Source: Simmondsia chinensis (taxonomy: Eukaryota > Streptophyta > Magnoliopsida > Caryophyllales > Simmondsiaceae). Taken from it: a stretch of DNA of 64,000 bases. Location: contig JAGTTD010000024.1 of NCBI GenBank assembly GCA_018398585.1, positions 4,802,071 to 4,866,070 of the forward strand. The letters are read 5' to 3'. Positions 43,401 through 52,182 of this stretch are shown piece by piece. The notes beneath the pieces were generated by a model. It was given only the letters and a program-made list of their open reading frames with translations, was not told the DNA's origin and ran no database searches. The position numbers and the translations under genes were made by a program. The first letter of the stretch is position 1. Each line of letters opens with the position of its first letter.

Positions 43401-43805
43401 TGGGAATCTAGGCTTAAAGAAGATCCAATGCCAACTCTTGAAAAGCTCCCTTACCTAAGGAAGCTTGAGTTGACTATGAATTCGTACCTTGGAACATATA
43501 TGCATTGTTCTAAAGATGGGTTTCCCCAGCTAATTGAACTAGTTTTGGTGAATCTCTATCACTTTGCAGAATGGAATATAGAGAAAGGAGCCATGAAAAA
43601 ACTTCATATTTTGCAAATCATAGGTTGTCATGTACTAGAGTCGCTGCCTAATGGAGTGGAATTTCTAAAATCGCTCAAGGTTTTGGACGCCAGATATATG
43701 TCTTTCCATTTCAAAGAAAAGTATGAACAAGGAGGAGAAGAATTCTACAAAGTCAAACACATAGACCGCATTCAATTTATCAATTGTGGGAGTTGTGTCA
43801 GGTAA
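19165..43805 (+). CDS. CNL disease-resistance protein (RPP13/RPP8-like), three exons with two giant introns
   Basis: Exons 19165-19457, 30326-31071 and 42028-43805 join in frame (phases 2, then 1) to give about 938 residues. Residues 1-97 form an Rx-type coiled coil with an EDVID-like DVEDILEDF. The NB-ARC follows: P-loop GMGGLGKTT near 194, FAWAYISQQ (RNBS-A), LIVLDDIW near 273, LLLTSRKKE (RNBS-B), CNGLPLAITVLGG near 367, CFLYLGHFPEDFEI (RNBS-D), and LHDMM near 500 in place of MHD. The remaining 400 residues are LRRs. Such proteins sense pathogen effectors at or near the plasma membrane and trigger cell death. The frame shows no breaks, so it may be active. Both introns are about 11 kb and filled with transposons, so correct expression probably needs silencing of these insertions and read-through of internal poly(A) sites. 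Confidence 0.87.
20930..21210 (-). pseudogene. Gypsy retropepsin relic
   Basis: The frame reads CCLVIDSGSCENSISDKAF and, after shifts, a phrase close to MDVCHLLLGRPWQYDR, as in Ty3/gypsy proteases. The catalytic DSG is present, but the frame is broken and reverse transcriptase is absent. Confidence 0.7.
21361..21723 (-). pseudogene. Gypsy gag N-terminal fragment
   Basis: 120 codons starting MARGRQRYTAVKDVYDRDH, with NPFSDEELLD and a Trp-containing end (WEFGPWIEISEFEEAS), as in the gypsy gag leader region before the retrotrans-gag domain. The capsid and knuckle are deleted. Confidence 0.65.
22205..22700 (-). pseudogene. Copia RT thumb and RNase H region
   Basis: Frames show YCDSDRASCPITRRPITGYF and SRSSVEAEFQAMAVATSK, typical of copia RNase H (usual form SRSSAEAEY). 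Stops and shifts are frequent. It is cut at 22203 by the gypsy derivative. Confidence 0.75.
22700..23480 (-). pseudogene. Copia reverse transcriptase, broken
   Basis: Pieces read DFHETFGPMVKLVSV, QIYVNNAFPHGDLTKEVYM, CRLRKSLYGFRQASRNWF and VHDLILAGND followed by DLGPLKYFVGIEVAR. The catalytic YVDD is altered to YVHD, and YVNN replaces the usual VDVNNAF region. The element therefore cannot reverse-transcribe. Confidence 0.85.
23960..24714 (-). pseudogene. Copia integrase, frameshifted
   Basis: Two overlapping frames cover the core: HVDIWGSYRVPSSSGAHYF, FLTIVDDYSRALWVYLM, IRSDNGAEF, then SPQQNGIVERKYRRILNVA and FVGYPYGREA. The D,D-35-E residues are visible (DIW, SDNG, VERK). A CxxC finger (HVCDVCHQAKQ) precedes it. 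Confidence 0.85.
24715..26105 (-). pseudogene. Copia gag and protease, broken and carrying a MITE
   Basis: The gag reads SVSAYYIKLKGLWDELAS and EKILQFLMGLDPTRSAAIRS, with a CEHCEKLGHEKARC knuckle near 25680. The protease reads SSIFDSGASNHMTGDLSIL. The MITE 25059-25593 lies between knuckle and protease. Upstream, at about 26100, gag sequence abuts a LINE fragment. Confidence 0.8.
25059..25593. mobile_element. hAT-like MITE with GC-rich subterminal repeats
   Basis: The ends tagggatggcaatggg and cccattgtcatcccta are inverted repeats. The interior beside them is dense in gggtacc/ggcggg and acccgcc strings. The flanks cttactat and cttattgc match at 5 of 8, so the TSD is worn. It interrupts the copia gag frame. 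Confidence 0.65.
26100..26156 (-). pseudogene. LINE RT fragment, downstream part
   Basis: The minus strand reads LIFRGRKMYN then WRKSTLIPI, the RT stretch that follows TKLFN in the other part at 29121. The copia derivative split the fragment. The LINE similarity ends near 26100, where copia gag begins. Confidence 0.6.
26162..29115 (-). mobile_element. Non-autonomous copia derivative, copy 1 (gag-protease only)
   Basis: The LTRs are 26162-26739 (578 bp) and 28535-29115 (581 bp). The TSD ggttg is at 26157-26161 and 29116-29120. The minus-strand primer-binding site tggtatcagagcc (28519-28531) matches tRNA-iMet. The interior has one gag-protease frame, then jumps from the pre-integrase region to the last residues of RNase H (NLSDMFTQFLP). 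Integrase, RT and most of RNase H are missing. The element at 49163-52182 has the same join. Confidence 0.92.
26961..28496 (-). CDS. Gag-protease of copia derivative copy 1, open
   Basis: 511 codons starting MTSAIRSEIEKFGGQ. The gag (UBN2/retrotran-gag type: LWQVRVKGLLTQ, ALTAIQMCLTDDV, LWEKLQDML, FNSIIQDLKELDDV) is followed by a zinc knuckle (CNCCRKKGHIKKDC). The aspartic protease comes next (SWFLDSGCSYHVCPNPDWF), then a GAG-pre-integrase piece (LSEHSVRGSLCGQS). No stop interrupts it, so it could still make Gag and protease. I chose the inner Met because it matches the usual gag start and lies just after the primer-binding site; a Met at 28532 would lie within that site. Confidence 0.82.
   Translation of the reverse strand: MTSAIRSEIEKFGGQRSFSLWQVRVKGLLTQNGLKKALDGKEKKSENLTETQWEKLDEKALTAIQMCLTDDVLTEVLEVKTAQELWEKLQDMLCFKSVSNKLAVKRRLFTFRMSEGMSLKNHVNEFNSIIQDLKELDDVPKDEDQAMLLLCFLSASYKGFVESMIYGGRQTISVDEVKRNLLSKERVDRELSDSVYNSGSSLFVRGRTEYDHSGNKSKSKYQDLTCNCCRKKGHIKKDCYKLKRRLEANNRSDQRSIAASVVNGENEDFLLSVSEPQFNLKDSWFLDSGCSYHVCPNPDWFSTYESVRGGVALMSNDNPCKVLGIGTIRFRMFDSTIRVLGDVRHVPDLKKNLISLGTLESKGYRYTAEGEVLKVVKGALTVMKGRRSGTLYELVGSTFVRSVAVSSSSLLLTEPEITNLGRLRLDRSGDRGLSEHSVRGSLCGQSKGLLVCEQGLYGKQKGFRFKQFLMSRCVTFGESSLLLSPQKMSSVVCDSGQVSKPEGVQFSNTVQ
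29121..29420 (-). pseudogene. LINE RT fragment, upstream part
   Basis: The minus strand reads FFLGELGLLEEY, CYYKRIRSKEVREG, then VGPDGIPIEALKCSG and KLVH. This is the conserved start of a LINE RT domain (YYRRI...EV...KAVGPDGIPIEVWK). It continues across the copia derivative at 26156-26100. Confidence 0.7.
29844..29889 (-). mobile_element. 46-bp 5'-truncated SINE tail
   Basis: The minus strand is only ttggcgggagcccttggtgg, cactgggtttattgtt and further TTG units: the last part of the Au-like body. A 19-bp exact repeat, ttctatgtcatatgtatta, flanks it (29825-29843 and 29890-29908). Confidence 0.88.
30107..30228 (-). mobile_element. tRNA-derived SINE
   Basis: On the minus strand an A-box-like tagtggagaacactaaggg is followed at normal spacing by the B-box-like gggtttgatcccta, then a body (actagggacaaggtgg, cctttaataggggattcccc). 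A related copy is at 39925-40030. Confidence 0.6.
30326..31071 (+). CDS. NLR exon 2: linker and first half of NB-ARC
   Basis: 746 bases. The acceptor is gttgcctag and the donor atcag|gtgacc. It carries the P-loop (GMGGLGKTTLAKEIY), RNBS-A, kinase-2 (CLIVLDDIWKEETW) and RNBS-B/C (GTKLLLTSRKKE, LDPEQSWDLL). It ends in phase 1, and codon G|AA is completed in exon 3. Confidence 0.9.
31727..31845 (+). mobile_element. Diverged Au-like SINE body
   Basis: gattgggggtcctttaaaat, ttagcctccttacagg, ttggcgggaccctctctggg and a gttattgttgttgtt tail match the body of the 5S-headed SINEs module by module. No 5S or tRNA head is recognisable. Confidence 0.65.
32810..33142 (-). repeat. Older LTR, left part
   Basis: The sequence has copia-LTR-like phrases (ataatggaagcgaaaaac, atgtttacatggaaactc). 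It is continued at 38372-38560, where a minus-strand TATA (attataaatagg) lies. The 5.2-kb element split it. I see no matching second LTR, so it may be a solo LTR. Confidence 0.45.
33238..33382. repeat. Five 14-16-bp palindromes in the left LTR
   Basis: Copies of tgtgtgtcgacacaca, some with one change (gcgtcgacacac, gtgtcgatacac), are spaced in close pairs. The same five recur in the right LTR at about 37816-37958. The palindrome core is gtcgac. Confidence 0.92.
34660..34806 (+). repeat. Three tandem units of about 52 bp inside the LARD-like element
   Basis: Each unit has gtggttgttgaaacca, a short acgt/aaggcgat stretch, and tgctaaaaagg. Nearby, aatcatgcttatatgttaat is also tandemly doubled (35186-35252). 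Confidence 0.8.
38372..38560 (-). repeat. Older LTR, right part
   Basis: Continuation of 32810-33142 after the 5.2-kb insertion. The minus strand carries attataaatagg, a probable TATA box. Confidence 0.4.
38600..39340 (-). pseudogene. Gypsy-type element leader and gag-like fragment
   Basis: A 101-codon minus-strand frame (39033-39338) starts MASELAMTSKGKSMAPKKNH, with an acidic/Gln-rich coiled-coil-like rest (NLKDLSRRQDESFQVMEEH). It begins right after a primer-binding-site-like ttggcatcggagc (39329-39341) next to the LTR. No capsid, knuckle or pol is seen. The left LTR is not found. Confidence 0.5.
39341..39824 (-). repeat. LTR of the gypsy-type fragment
   Basis: It begins tgtcgtgacc and ends attcatgaca, i.e. 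TG...CA with tgtcatga/gtcacgaca ends on the minus strand. A primer-binding-site-like sequence abuts its inner end. Confidence 0.6.
39925..40030 (-). mobile_element. tRNA-derived SINE, second copy
   Basis: The minus strand has ttagtggaaaagtacatcgg (A box region), cccgagttcgatccccc (B box) and actagggacattctgg, then an A-rich tail of aaaagaataaaag type. The order matches 30107-30228. Confidence 0.6.
41049..41105 (+). mobile_element. 57-bp 5'-truncated SINE tail nested in the hAT-like element
   Basis: It holds only ccccgcttatgcgggagccc, ttaaggcactggg and TTG units. The 16-bp repeat gcaagacaaataaatc flanks it exactly (41033-41048, 41106-41121). Confidence 0.88.
41246..41267. repeat. (AT)n microsatellite
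   Basis: Eleven AT units inside the hAT-like element. Confidence 0.9.
42028..43805 (+). CDS. NLR exon 3: ARC2 and LRR
   Basis: 1778 bases. The acceptor is ggctttgcag and the stop taa is at 43803-43805. It starts EYKIDKRMEELGQKIVKYC, then GLPLAITVLGG, the winged-helix region with CFLYLGHFPEDFEIP and MWIADGFV, and FRLHDMMREMCLL. The LRR has repeats such as LRVLDLEGIEGEPTALPEMI and HLRFLSIRNSSISEVPSSIG. It is uninterrupted. The intron immediately upstream lies between RNBS-C and GLPL. Confidence 0.92.
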
Positions 43806-46209
43806 CTCAAATACCAAAACTACTAATTTGGTCTTTTTTTTGACATACAAGAGAAAAAGGTTCTTTTTCCTTTTTTTAGACAAAACTATTCAATTTATTT
43901 TTTTACTTAATCACCCGAACTTTTAAACTTTGCAAAAAAAAAAAAAAAAAAAAAAATTCTCTTAATGTTTTTCCTTTTTCTATTTTCCATTTGAGAAATA
44001 TGTTTAGAAGTGGAAAATCATTTGAAAAACACACCTGCTTATGTTTTTATCCAAAAAGAAGGAAACAGTGAAATAAAATGAAAATGGATCTCACCCTTGC
44101 CATAAATATTAAAGGTTTATTTTGCAATCTGATTCATTTCGATTTGATCCAAATCCACTTGTTGATTACCACGAAGGTTTATGAACCAATCGGAATCATA
44201 ACTTCACCATTTTATACAGAAGTCATTTTCCACTCTATGAGAGGAAAACATTTTCCCTCGAAAAGTGTATTCCAGTGCACAACCAAAATGACAAAGCGAA
44301 AAATCTAATTTTATGTCCTAGTTTAGATGAGCGTAATTACATAATTCCGTACTTCATTTTGTGTGATTATAGCATAATTACCTTTTTGCGACAGTGAAAC
44401 TGAAAGTGAACAAGAGTGAAAGGAAACAGAGAAGAGCCAAGAAGATGCTCTGGAGAAGAGTCTAAGTAAGCCAAGTACGTCATTTACTTAACAACTTTTG
44501 CTGCTTTAGTAGATTTCTTGTAGCATAAAACCAATTGTCTATCGGTCTAAGCTTTTGAGATAGTTGTTCTTTAACAAGGTATTAGAGTCTTTGACGTAGG
44601 ACAAGTAGCAAAAAAGTATCTAGAGCAGATGGACCCTCAGAAACCCAAACAGGTGGGCCGGAAGCCCTAATTTGTGCGGCCAATTTCAAACGGTCATAAC
44701 TTTTGATTCATAAAGAGTTATGGGGCCTATAAGTTGTCAACACGAAGCTATCGGACTGAATTATGCAACCCCAAATACTTTGCCTCTAGCCTCACTTATT
44801 TTCCCCAAATTCGGCCTCTAAACGTGTTTTCCTGCCACTTTTATGTCTTCCGCCTAGTTCAGGGATATTTCCATAATTTTGTATTTTAGGGCATTTTTGC
44901 AACTTTGCATATTAGGGTATCTCGTTATTTACTTATAAATAGTGGCTATGGCTGGTTGTATTCTTTCATTCTCCAATTTTGAAATACAAACCCTCGCTTC
45001 TCTCTTTTTCTGTGGATTTCGAATTTATCTTTCATTTTCAAGGTGTTCGAATCGATAATACCTTTATGTTCTGCATCAGTTTTGATGGCCGAGAGGTCAC
45101 GAGTTCGAGCCCCAACAACCCCACTTTTAATATTGACATAATTTAAACACGAGGTATGAGATGAGCCTGTACAATATCCACGTTTCAACCCCAATAAGCA
45201 TTTGTGTGAGGAGGCATTCTTGAAGTATAAAATCAATCTATTAAGTCTAAAATGCACTTCCTTATCCCCATAGGATACTCTACCAACTAGGAAAAGAGAA
45301 AAAATAAGAAGTTTTTCTAAGACTTCCCTTGGTTCATGATTAAGGGATAGATAATTTACTATTAAAGTCATTATTCTGCGAAAGTGGTGACCCCTTTATA
45401 TGGGCAAATATTTGGGTCTACCCATCACAAGCCTATATTTTATAATTGGGTCTTTTTAATCCACCCTAAGCCCATATGTTACAACGGACCCAACATAATA
45501 CAAGTTAGTTTTAGGCTTAGTTTCAATTATAATGGACCGGACTTTCGTCATTATCTTCTCAAACTAACCCAATCAATTAATTCTAACATGCAATGTGCCA
45601 CAAGAGTTGGACGTAATAGCTTTCCCTAATGGATCGTAGTATTTTATTTCTACTTGTTGTCTTTTGTTTAAGGAGTCGATAAATTTGATTTTACTTTTTA
45701 GTACATTTCGGATGAGCTTAGGGTAATTTCATATTTCTTCTCATGTTTATTTTGGTATCAAATTTATCATCTCATTCAACTTATAACATTTGAATGTTGT
45801 TCTTTTCTTTTTCATCTAGCTTGCTGTGGATGTAAAAGATTACAAGTATAATTGATTTGCTTAGTTCTTTGCCATATCGTATACTTGCTATAGCAAGGAC
45901 AAAATCAATTACGTGCTTCACTCACAGTTATAGTAAGACTATTTGTTCTAGAAATAGATCATAAGAACTTGACAAGTAATATCTTCTAGCGAAATGTTTA
46001 ATAGAGTTATAGCAATCATGTTATGGAAGCTTAGTGTACCATGTTGTTAAAGGTACTATGCTTCAGCCAAAACCTCATACAATTTGGGTGTTTTTCATGA
46101 ATTACTCTTCAAATGAGCGTTTAGTTGGTCAATGTTTTGGTTGTGAATTAAACTACTATACTTGGTGTCGAATTAAGTGTCATTTTAAGCTTGACTAGAG
46201 ATTTGAATA
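43806..46209. other. Intergenic region downstream of the NLR gene
   Basis: No gene seen. There is an A-run at 43936-43958. An LTR-like stretch around 44400-45060 includes attcataaagagttatgggg and a TATA-like acttataaatagtgg at about 44930. At 45070-45105 tgatggccgagaggtcacgag, followed by ttcgagccc, looks like tRNA A and B boxes set too close, i.e. a SINE-head relic. Confidence 0.5.
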
Positions 46210-48640
46210 TGGCAGGAAAGGTCTCAAATATAAAGTCCTGGAGGAACTAAACGACCACTGACCCAATCAGAAGTAGCATTAAGTCGGGACTCAGAGGAGG
46301 ACCTCGATTGGATCGAGGGGATGGAAACCGAAGTAGGGGGCGTTGCTCTGGATAAACAGGACCACCCGGAGTAGCAGCCAAACTAATGAGCCTCGACTCA
46401 TGAGGAGAAATAGCATCCAAAGCAGGGGATGCCAAAGGAATTTGAGAGCCCGAATATCCAGTCAGATGGTCTCGAAACCAACCCGGAGCGGCAATGATAG
46501 CCAGGGAGAAGTAGAGGACGCTGAGTGGGCTGGAAGCACCGTGGCTTCCAGCCCACTGGAGGACCCAGGTGGGCCTACACCACCAAGGCCCGAAAGCCTA
46601 GTAGGGGGGCATGAGCCCCCTGTTGGGGCTGAACCGGGCCTAAGAGGCCCGGTGCCTCTCAGGCCCAGCGTAGCAGGGCGCCGTGCCCCCTGCTACATGA
46701 TTGGGCCTGGGAGGCCCATTAACGATGGGGGCAATGGGCCCCTAGTTGAGCCAAGATCGGGCCCAGTGCAAGAAATGGGCAATTTTGCCCAATATTTTGG
46801 GTCTCAATGGGAGTGCTTGGATGTGAAACTCTTGGGCTTTGACCTTGGTTTTCTGGCCCAAGACCATTTTTTAGCCTTGATCAAAATTTTCAGGCCCAAT
46901 ATCATGGGACTTTATCTCTCCAACCTCGGAAACCTCTTTGGGCCCACGATCAGCCCTCGGTTTGCATTGCCGACCACGATTACGGGTTTTAGTACCATAG
47001 ACGATCTCAATCGGAGGACGAGGAGAAGAGACCGGACAAGAGTGGCCAAAAGTGGAGTACTTGGAACATATAGGGGGCAAACTTCATACTTGAACGAGAC
47101 CGGGATTCGAAAATTCTCAAAATGGACCTCTATACCACTACGAAGTGATTTTCGAGCATCAATTTCTACGCATACACGAGCATATTGAGTGGAAGTCCCA
47201 TCAAGCGTCGGTTGATCCTTGTTGAGGGGGCATCCAACCCCACCAGCAATCGAAATTAAAGCCTTTCCCGTCCATAGGGGCGCATGGAGCCCATGAATTT
47301 GGACTCAAACCGGAAGAGTTGAAGGCTCAACCCGAGGTGTGATGTCATCTAGAAACCAATGATGAAGGGCTAAATAACAACCCTTAAAATGCCAAGGGTC
47401 ACCTTGGAGGACTTTATGAGCATCGTCATAAGAGCGAAACTGAAAGAAATAGCCTGTTTTAGAGGGGATGACACACTTAAGGCCCATCGAACCCCAAAGA
47501 GATGTAGCAATGGCGGTGCAACATGAAAGCGCGACTCGTCCCCCGATAAAATTACCCGGGAGACAACGGCTCCATTTAGCAAACCCTGGGGCTATATCAT
47601 CACGAGATACTGTTGCAACGATTATGTCATTAATAGTTTTAGGGGAAACGCAAGAGAGGGTGCTAATCGAAGGGGGCACTAATGCGGGCGTGCCAATCAT
47701 CAAAGGATTCCCCCGAAATCTTGCCCCAAAAATCATTTGTTAACCAATCCGAAAACAACTCATCATCCCGAGGTGTATTTCCCGAGGCATACTCGAACAA
47801 AAATTTCTTGAATTTTAACTAATACAAAATATATCTAACAACCCTTAACCACCACCCAACAACCTAACAAACACAAAATCACCTATCAGCCACCTCCCAC
47901 CACCAACGGCCCACACGCCCGCACCTTTTACCACCAACCTCCACCGTTCAGATCACCAACCACCACCAATCACACGCGCCGGAGCGCCACCCACCACAAC
48001 CCCCACTGAAAACTATCCAGAACCCAAACAACCACAAACCACCTCCCAACCACCACAAGCCCCAACCAATCAAGCCTCAATCACCACCATCATGCCATAT
48101 TCCAGAAATGGGTAAGAAACAAAAACTCAAACCAAAGCAAGACAAGATCTAGAGCATGATGCACAACCACCGGCCAAGAACTGGCGCAGTAAAATAGGGG
48201 CAAAGAAAATCGAGAATCCCAAGCCAATAAGAGGAAGATCTGACCTCGACCAATTTGATCAAAACAAGAACAATCCAAATGCAATCAAGTAAAACTTGAA
48301 TAAGGTAAACAAATCCCCATCGTAGTCAAATTTCAGCAGCAAACAGGGGACAAGCCGAAGCCCCTGTTTTTGGGCCGAAAACAGAGTGATCAAGAAAACC
48401 CGCAGCCAAATCGTGAAGCAAGCACGAATCAAGACCAAATACAGCAATTTGGCACAAACAGAAGCAAATGAATGAGTAAGGAGGGAGAATTTACCCAATT
48501 TTGCTCCTAGAGAGGAATCAATGCAAAAACCAATAGAGGAGAAATTTGGAAGAGAGAGAAACGTCACCAATCACAGTCACCACCACCATCCCAACAAGGC
48601 TCAGCTAGAAGTGAACAGGAGCCACCTGGAGATGCATAGA
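46210..48640 (-). mobile_element. Decayed LINE, ORF1 half only
   Basis: Read on the minus strand: a GGT-rich leader (48640-47815), then an ORF1 region with DUF4283 and a zinc knuckle (47815-46870), then a Pro/Gly-rich tail (46870-46210). No endonuclease or RT and no A-tail follows, so it ends inside ORF1 or soon after. The boundaries are approximate. Confidence 0.65.
46870..47815 (-). pseudogene. LINE ORF1: DUF4283 plus CCHC knuckle, broken
   Basis: Pieces read DDELFSDWLTNDFWGKISG, GYFFQFRSYDDAHKVLQGDP, WHFKGCYLALHHWF, LPVWVQIHGLHAPLWTGKAL and ICSKYSTFGHSC. The last is a C-x2-C-x4-H-x4-C knuckle with its second Cys changed to Tyr. Frameshifts occur near 47690 and 47090. The family binds RNA in LINE particles. 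This is a different ORF1 type from the RRM type at 2234. Confidence 0.75.
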
Positions 48641-48818
48641 TGAGATCTTGGAGTGCAAGATCCTGCGTCCTACGCTAATCATCGACATATCCTCAACGCC
48701 CTCACTTACATGTGTTTATGCCCTCAAATCTTGATAGAGATGGCAATATGAGTAGTCCACTAGATTCGACAGGAGCGGAGGAGCATGGAGGTGGAAAGAG
48801 TGCAGCCGAAGGAAGAAG

Positions 48819-48884
48819 CACGTGCCCTCACGCATGGCTTGTAGCGGGGAAAAGAACCCCGCGCGCCACGTGCTACCGCACGTG
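48819..48884. promoter_or_regulatory. Three CACGTG G-box motifs
   Basis: cacgtg at 48819-48824, 48867-48872 and 48879-48884, in a GC-richer patch followed by ctctctccactttctctctc. There is no clear gene on either side. Confidence 0.4.
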
Positions 48885-49100
48885 CCACCACTTGCATTCA
48901 CTTTCTCACCGGAATTCCAGAGTTTCTCTCTCCACTTTCTCTCTCTAGACTTGACAAATGATCCCCTCTTTTTGTCTACATTGGCATCAGTTGTACTCCT
49001 ACTTTGGATACCATGTTATTAAGATTTTGGATTTGTGTCCGGAACAAACAAAAACTCATGACGTTGAATCAAAAGGATGCCTATAAACCATACTCATGAA

Positions 49101-49158
49101 TACAAATATGCAAAGTGCAGCATATATGGTACAAATATGCAAAGTTCAGCATATATGG
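49101..49158 (+). repeat. 29-bp tandem duplication
   Basis: Two units of tacaaatatgcaaagt[g/t]cagcatatatgg lie end to end. The next bases, taca, include the TSD of the neighbouring copia derivative. Confidence 0.95.
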
Positions 49159-49162
49159 TACA

Positions 49163-52100
49163 TGTGCGGAAAACTGGAACAAACTGATATACTTTGATAC
49201 TAGTTTGTTAGGAAATCTTGATGCAGAAGCGTAAACCCTGATCACTTGATTCGATTCAAATATTATGACTCACACAAATGAGAAGTAAACAAATATATGG
49301 AGAAAGAAAGAACAAACACAAACACACAATATTTACGTGGAAACCCCTCTACAATCGAGAGGGGAGAAAACCACGGGCGGAGATGGAGATTCTTTATTGA
49401 TACTGAACGGAAGAATTATAACGACACTTCCTCTGACCGAAATCTATGAAAGAATTACAATCACTTTCTCTTAACTCTCGTAGCACTCGAATATCTTGGA
49501 GGAATTACAAAATCACCTCTTTTACTCTCAATGGCGGCGCCTCACTTTTTTTTTTTTTTGATTGGATACCTTGACGTAAACCCGACGTCCTAATTTATAG
49601 GCGCAGGTCTGGGAGGTCCCGATCGATCGGCCCTCTTACGGCCCAGAAATATCAAAAATTTCCTTAAATCACCCGATCGATTGGGCTTCCCTCCCGATCG
49701 ATCGGTGACCCCACGGCAACCCCATAAACTTAAAACAAGTAATTTGAAGCATAAACCTAACAAATATCCACCTTGGCTCAAATTAAATACATAAAAGAAT
49801 TTCCTCCACCTTCTCCACTAAACACCCCACACACGGGGTTATCTCAACGAAACACGAAACCTAACCGAGTCCGAGCGAAACTTGAACTTCCTGCTAGGTA
49901 GCAACTGAGTGAACATATCTGAGAGGTTATCAGCAATGTCAATCTTCTTCTTCTCTGTATTGGCTCTTGACACATTATTTGAAACAGCCACCTGCTGCTG
50001 AACTGTGTTACTTAACTGAACTCCCTCTAACTTACTCACCTGACCTGAATCACAAACAACTGATGACATCTTCTGTGGAGACAATAACGAAGACTCACCA
50101 AACGTGACACGTTTACTCGTCAGGAATTGCTTGAAACGAAAACTTTTCTGCTTCCCATAAAGCCCTTGTTCACATGATATCAGTCTTGTAGACTGACCAC
50201 ACAAAGAGACCCTTATACTGTGCTCAGACAGACCCCTATCACTTGAATAATCCAATCTCAAATGTCCTAAATTTGTGATCTCTGGTTCTGTCAACAACAA
50301 GGATGATGAAGATGCTGCAACAGATCTAACAATTGTGGAACTGACAAGCTCATACAGAGTACCTACCCTTCTGCCTTTTATAACTGTCAATGCACCCTTA
50401 ATGGCCCTCAAAACTCCACCTTCAGTTGTGTACGTGTACCCTTTAGACTCAAGAGTACCTAAAGAGATGAGATTTTTTTTCAAATCAGGAACATGACGAA
50501 CATCGCTCAAAACCCTGATAGTGCCATCGAACATCCTAAAATGAATTGATCCTATACCCAGAACTTTGCATGAAGTATCATTACCCATCAAAGCAACTCC
50601 ACCTCGAACTGACTCGTACATGGAAAACCAATCCCGATTGAGACAAACATGATAGGAGCAACCCGAATCCAAAATCCAACTATCTCTCAAATTGCACTGA
50701 GGTTTAGACACAGACAGTAGAAGATCGTCATTCTTACCATCCACAACACTAGCTACTATGGATCTCTGGTCATACCTGTTATCTGCTTCAAATTTTCTCT
50801 TAAGCTTGTAACAGTTTTTCTTAATGTGTCATTTCTTATGACAGTAGTTACAGGTTAGGTCTTGATATCTAGACTTAGATTTTCTTCCACTATGATCATA
50901 CTCAGTTCTCCCCCTCACAAATAAACCACCACCTGAGTTATGAACAGAATCAAATAATTCTCTATCTATTCATTCTTTACTCAGTAGGTTTCTCTTAACT
51001 TCATCAACATATATGGTTTGTCTAGCACCATAAATCATGCTTTCAATAAAACCCTTATATGAAGTAGAGAGAGAATATAATAACAACATTGCCTAATCTT
51101 CATCCTTAGGAACATCATCCAATTCTTTCAAATCTTGAATAATTGAATTAAATTCATTGACGTGATTCTTAATTGACGTACCTTCTGACATACGAAACGT
51201 GAATAACCGGCACTTAACTGCGAATTTGTTGGAGACAGACTTGAAACAGAACATATCCTGCAATTTCTCCCACAACTCCTTAGCGGTCTTCACTTCCAGA
51301 ACTTCTGTCAAAACATCATCGGTAGGACACATCTGAATTGCTATGAGTGCCTTCTCATCTAACTCCTCCCATTGTGCTTCTGTCAAATTCTGTGGTTTCT
51401 TCTCTTTCTCATCTAAAGCTTTCTTCAAGCCACTTTGAGTCAAGAGGCCCTTAACGCGAACCTGTCATAAACTGAAGCTCCCTTGACCACCAAACTTGTC
51501 AACCCTCGGATCTAATTGTGGACGTCATAGTATCAAATCGAAATAAACCTAGCTCTGATGCCAATTTGTGTGGAAAACTGGAACAAACTGATATACTTTG
51601 AAACCAATTTGTTAGGAAATCTTGATGCGGAAGCGTAAACCCTGATCACTTGATTCGATTCAAATACTATAACTCACGCAAACGAGAAGTAAACAAATAT
51701 ATGGAGAAAGAAAGAACAAACATGAATACACAATATTTACGTGGAAACCCCTCTACAATTGAGAGGGAAGAAAACCCCGTGAGGAGATGGAGATTCTTTA
51801 TTGATACTGAACGGAAGAATTACAACGACACTTCCTCTGAACGAGATCTATGAAAGAATTACAATCACTTTCTTTTAACTCTCGTAGCACTCGAATATCT
51901 TGGAGGAATTACAAAATCACCTCTTTTACTCTCAATGGCGACGCCTCACGCTTTTTTTTTTTATTGGATACCTTGACGTAAACCCTACGTCCTAATTTAT
52001 AGGCGCAGGTCTGGGAGGTGCCGATCGATAGGAACAGGCCGATCGATCGGCCCTCTTACGGCCCAAAAATACCAAAAATTTCCTTAAATCACCCGATCGA

Positions 52101-52182
52101 TCCGGCTTCCCTCTCGATCGATCGGTGACCCTACGGCAATCCCATAAACTTAAAACAAGTAATTTAAGGCATAAACCTAACA
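49163..52182 (-). mobile_element. Non-autonomous copia derivative, copy 2
   Basis: The LTRs are 49163-49762 (600 bp) and 51567-52182 (616 bp). The TSD gtaca is at 49158-49162 and 52183-52187. The primer-binding site tggcatcagagc (minus, 51552-51563) has one change. The interior matches copy 1 (26162-29115), including the join from the pre-integrase region to the RNase H tail. Its LTRs carry about 30-40 extra bases at the start (tgtgtggaaaactgg...). Confidence 0.92.
49839..51529 (-). pseudogene. Gag-protease of copia derivative copy 2, broken
   Basis: The same protein as copy 1 but interrupted. There is an early stop after MTSTIRSEG, and stops at about 51480 and 51092. The knuckle region (about 50830) has lost Cys codons. 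The protease part (50744-49839) is open, with SWILDSGCSYHVCLNRDWF, and runs through the deletion join into NLSDMFTQLLPSRKFKF. This copy therefore cannot supply Gag. Confidence 0.85.

Noticed and set aside
46343..47188. 281-codon plus-strand frame rich in Gly/Pro/Arg
   Set aside because: Antisense of the LINE ORF1 region, which shows DUF4283 and knuckle motifs on the minus strand.
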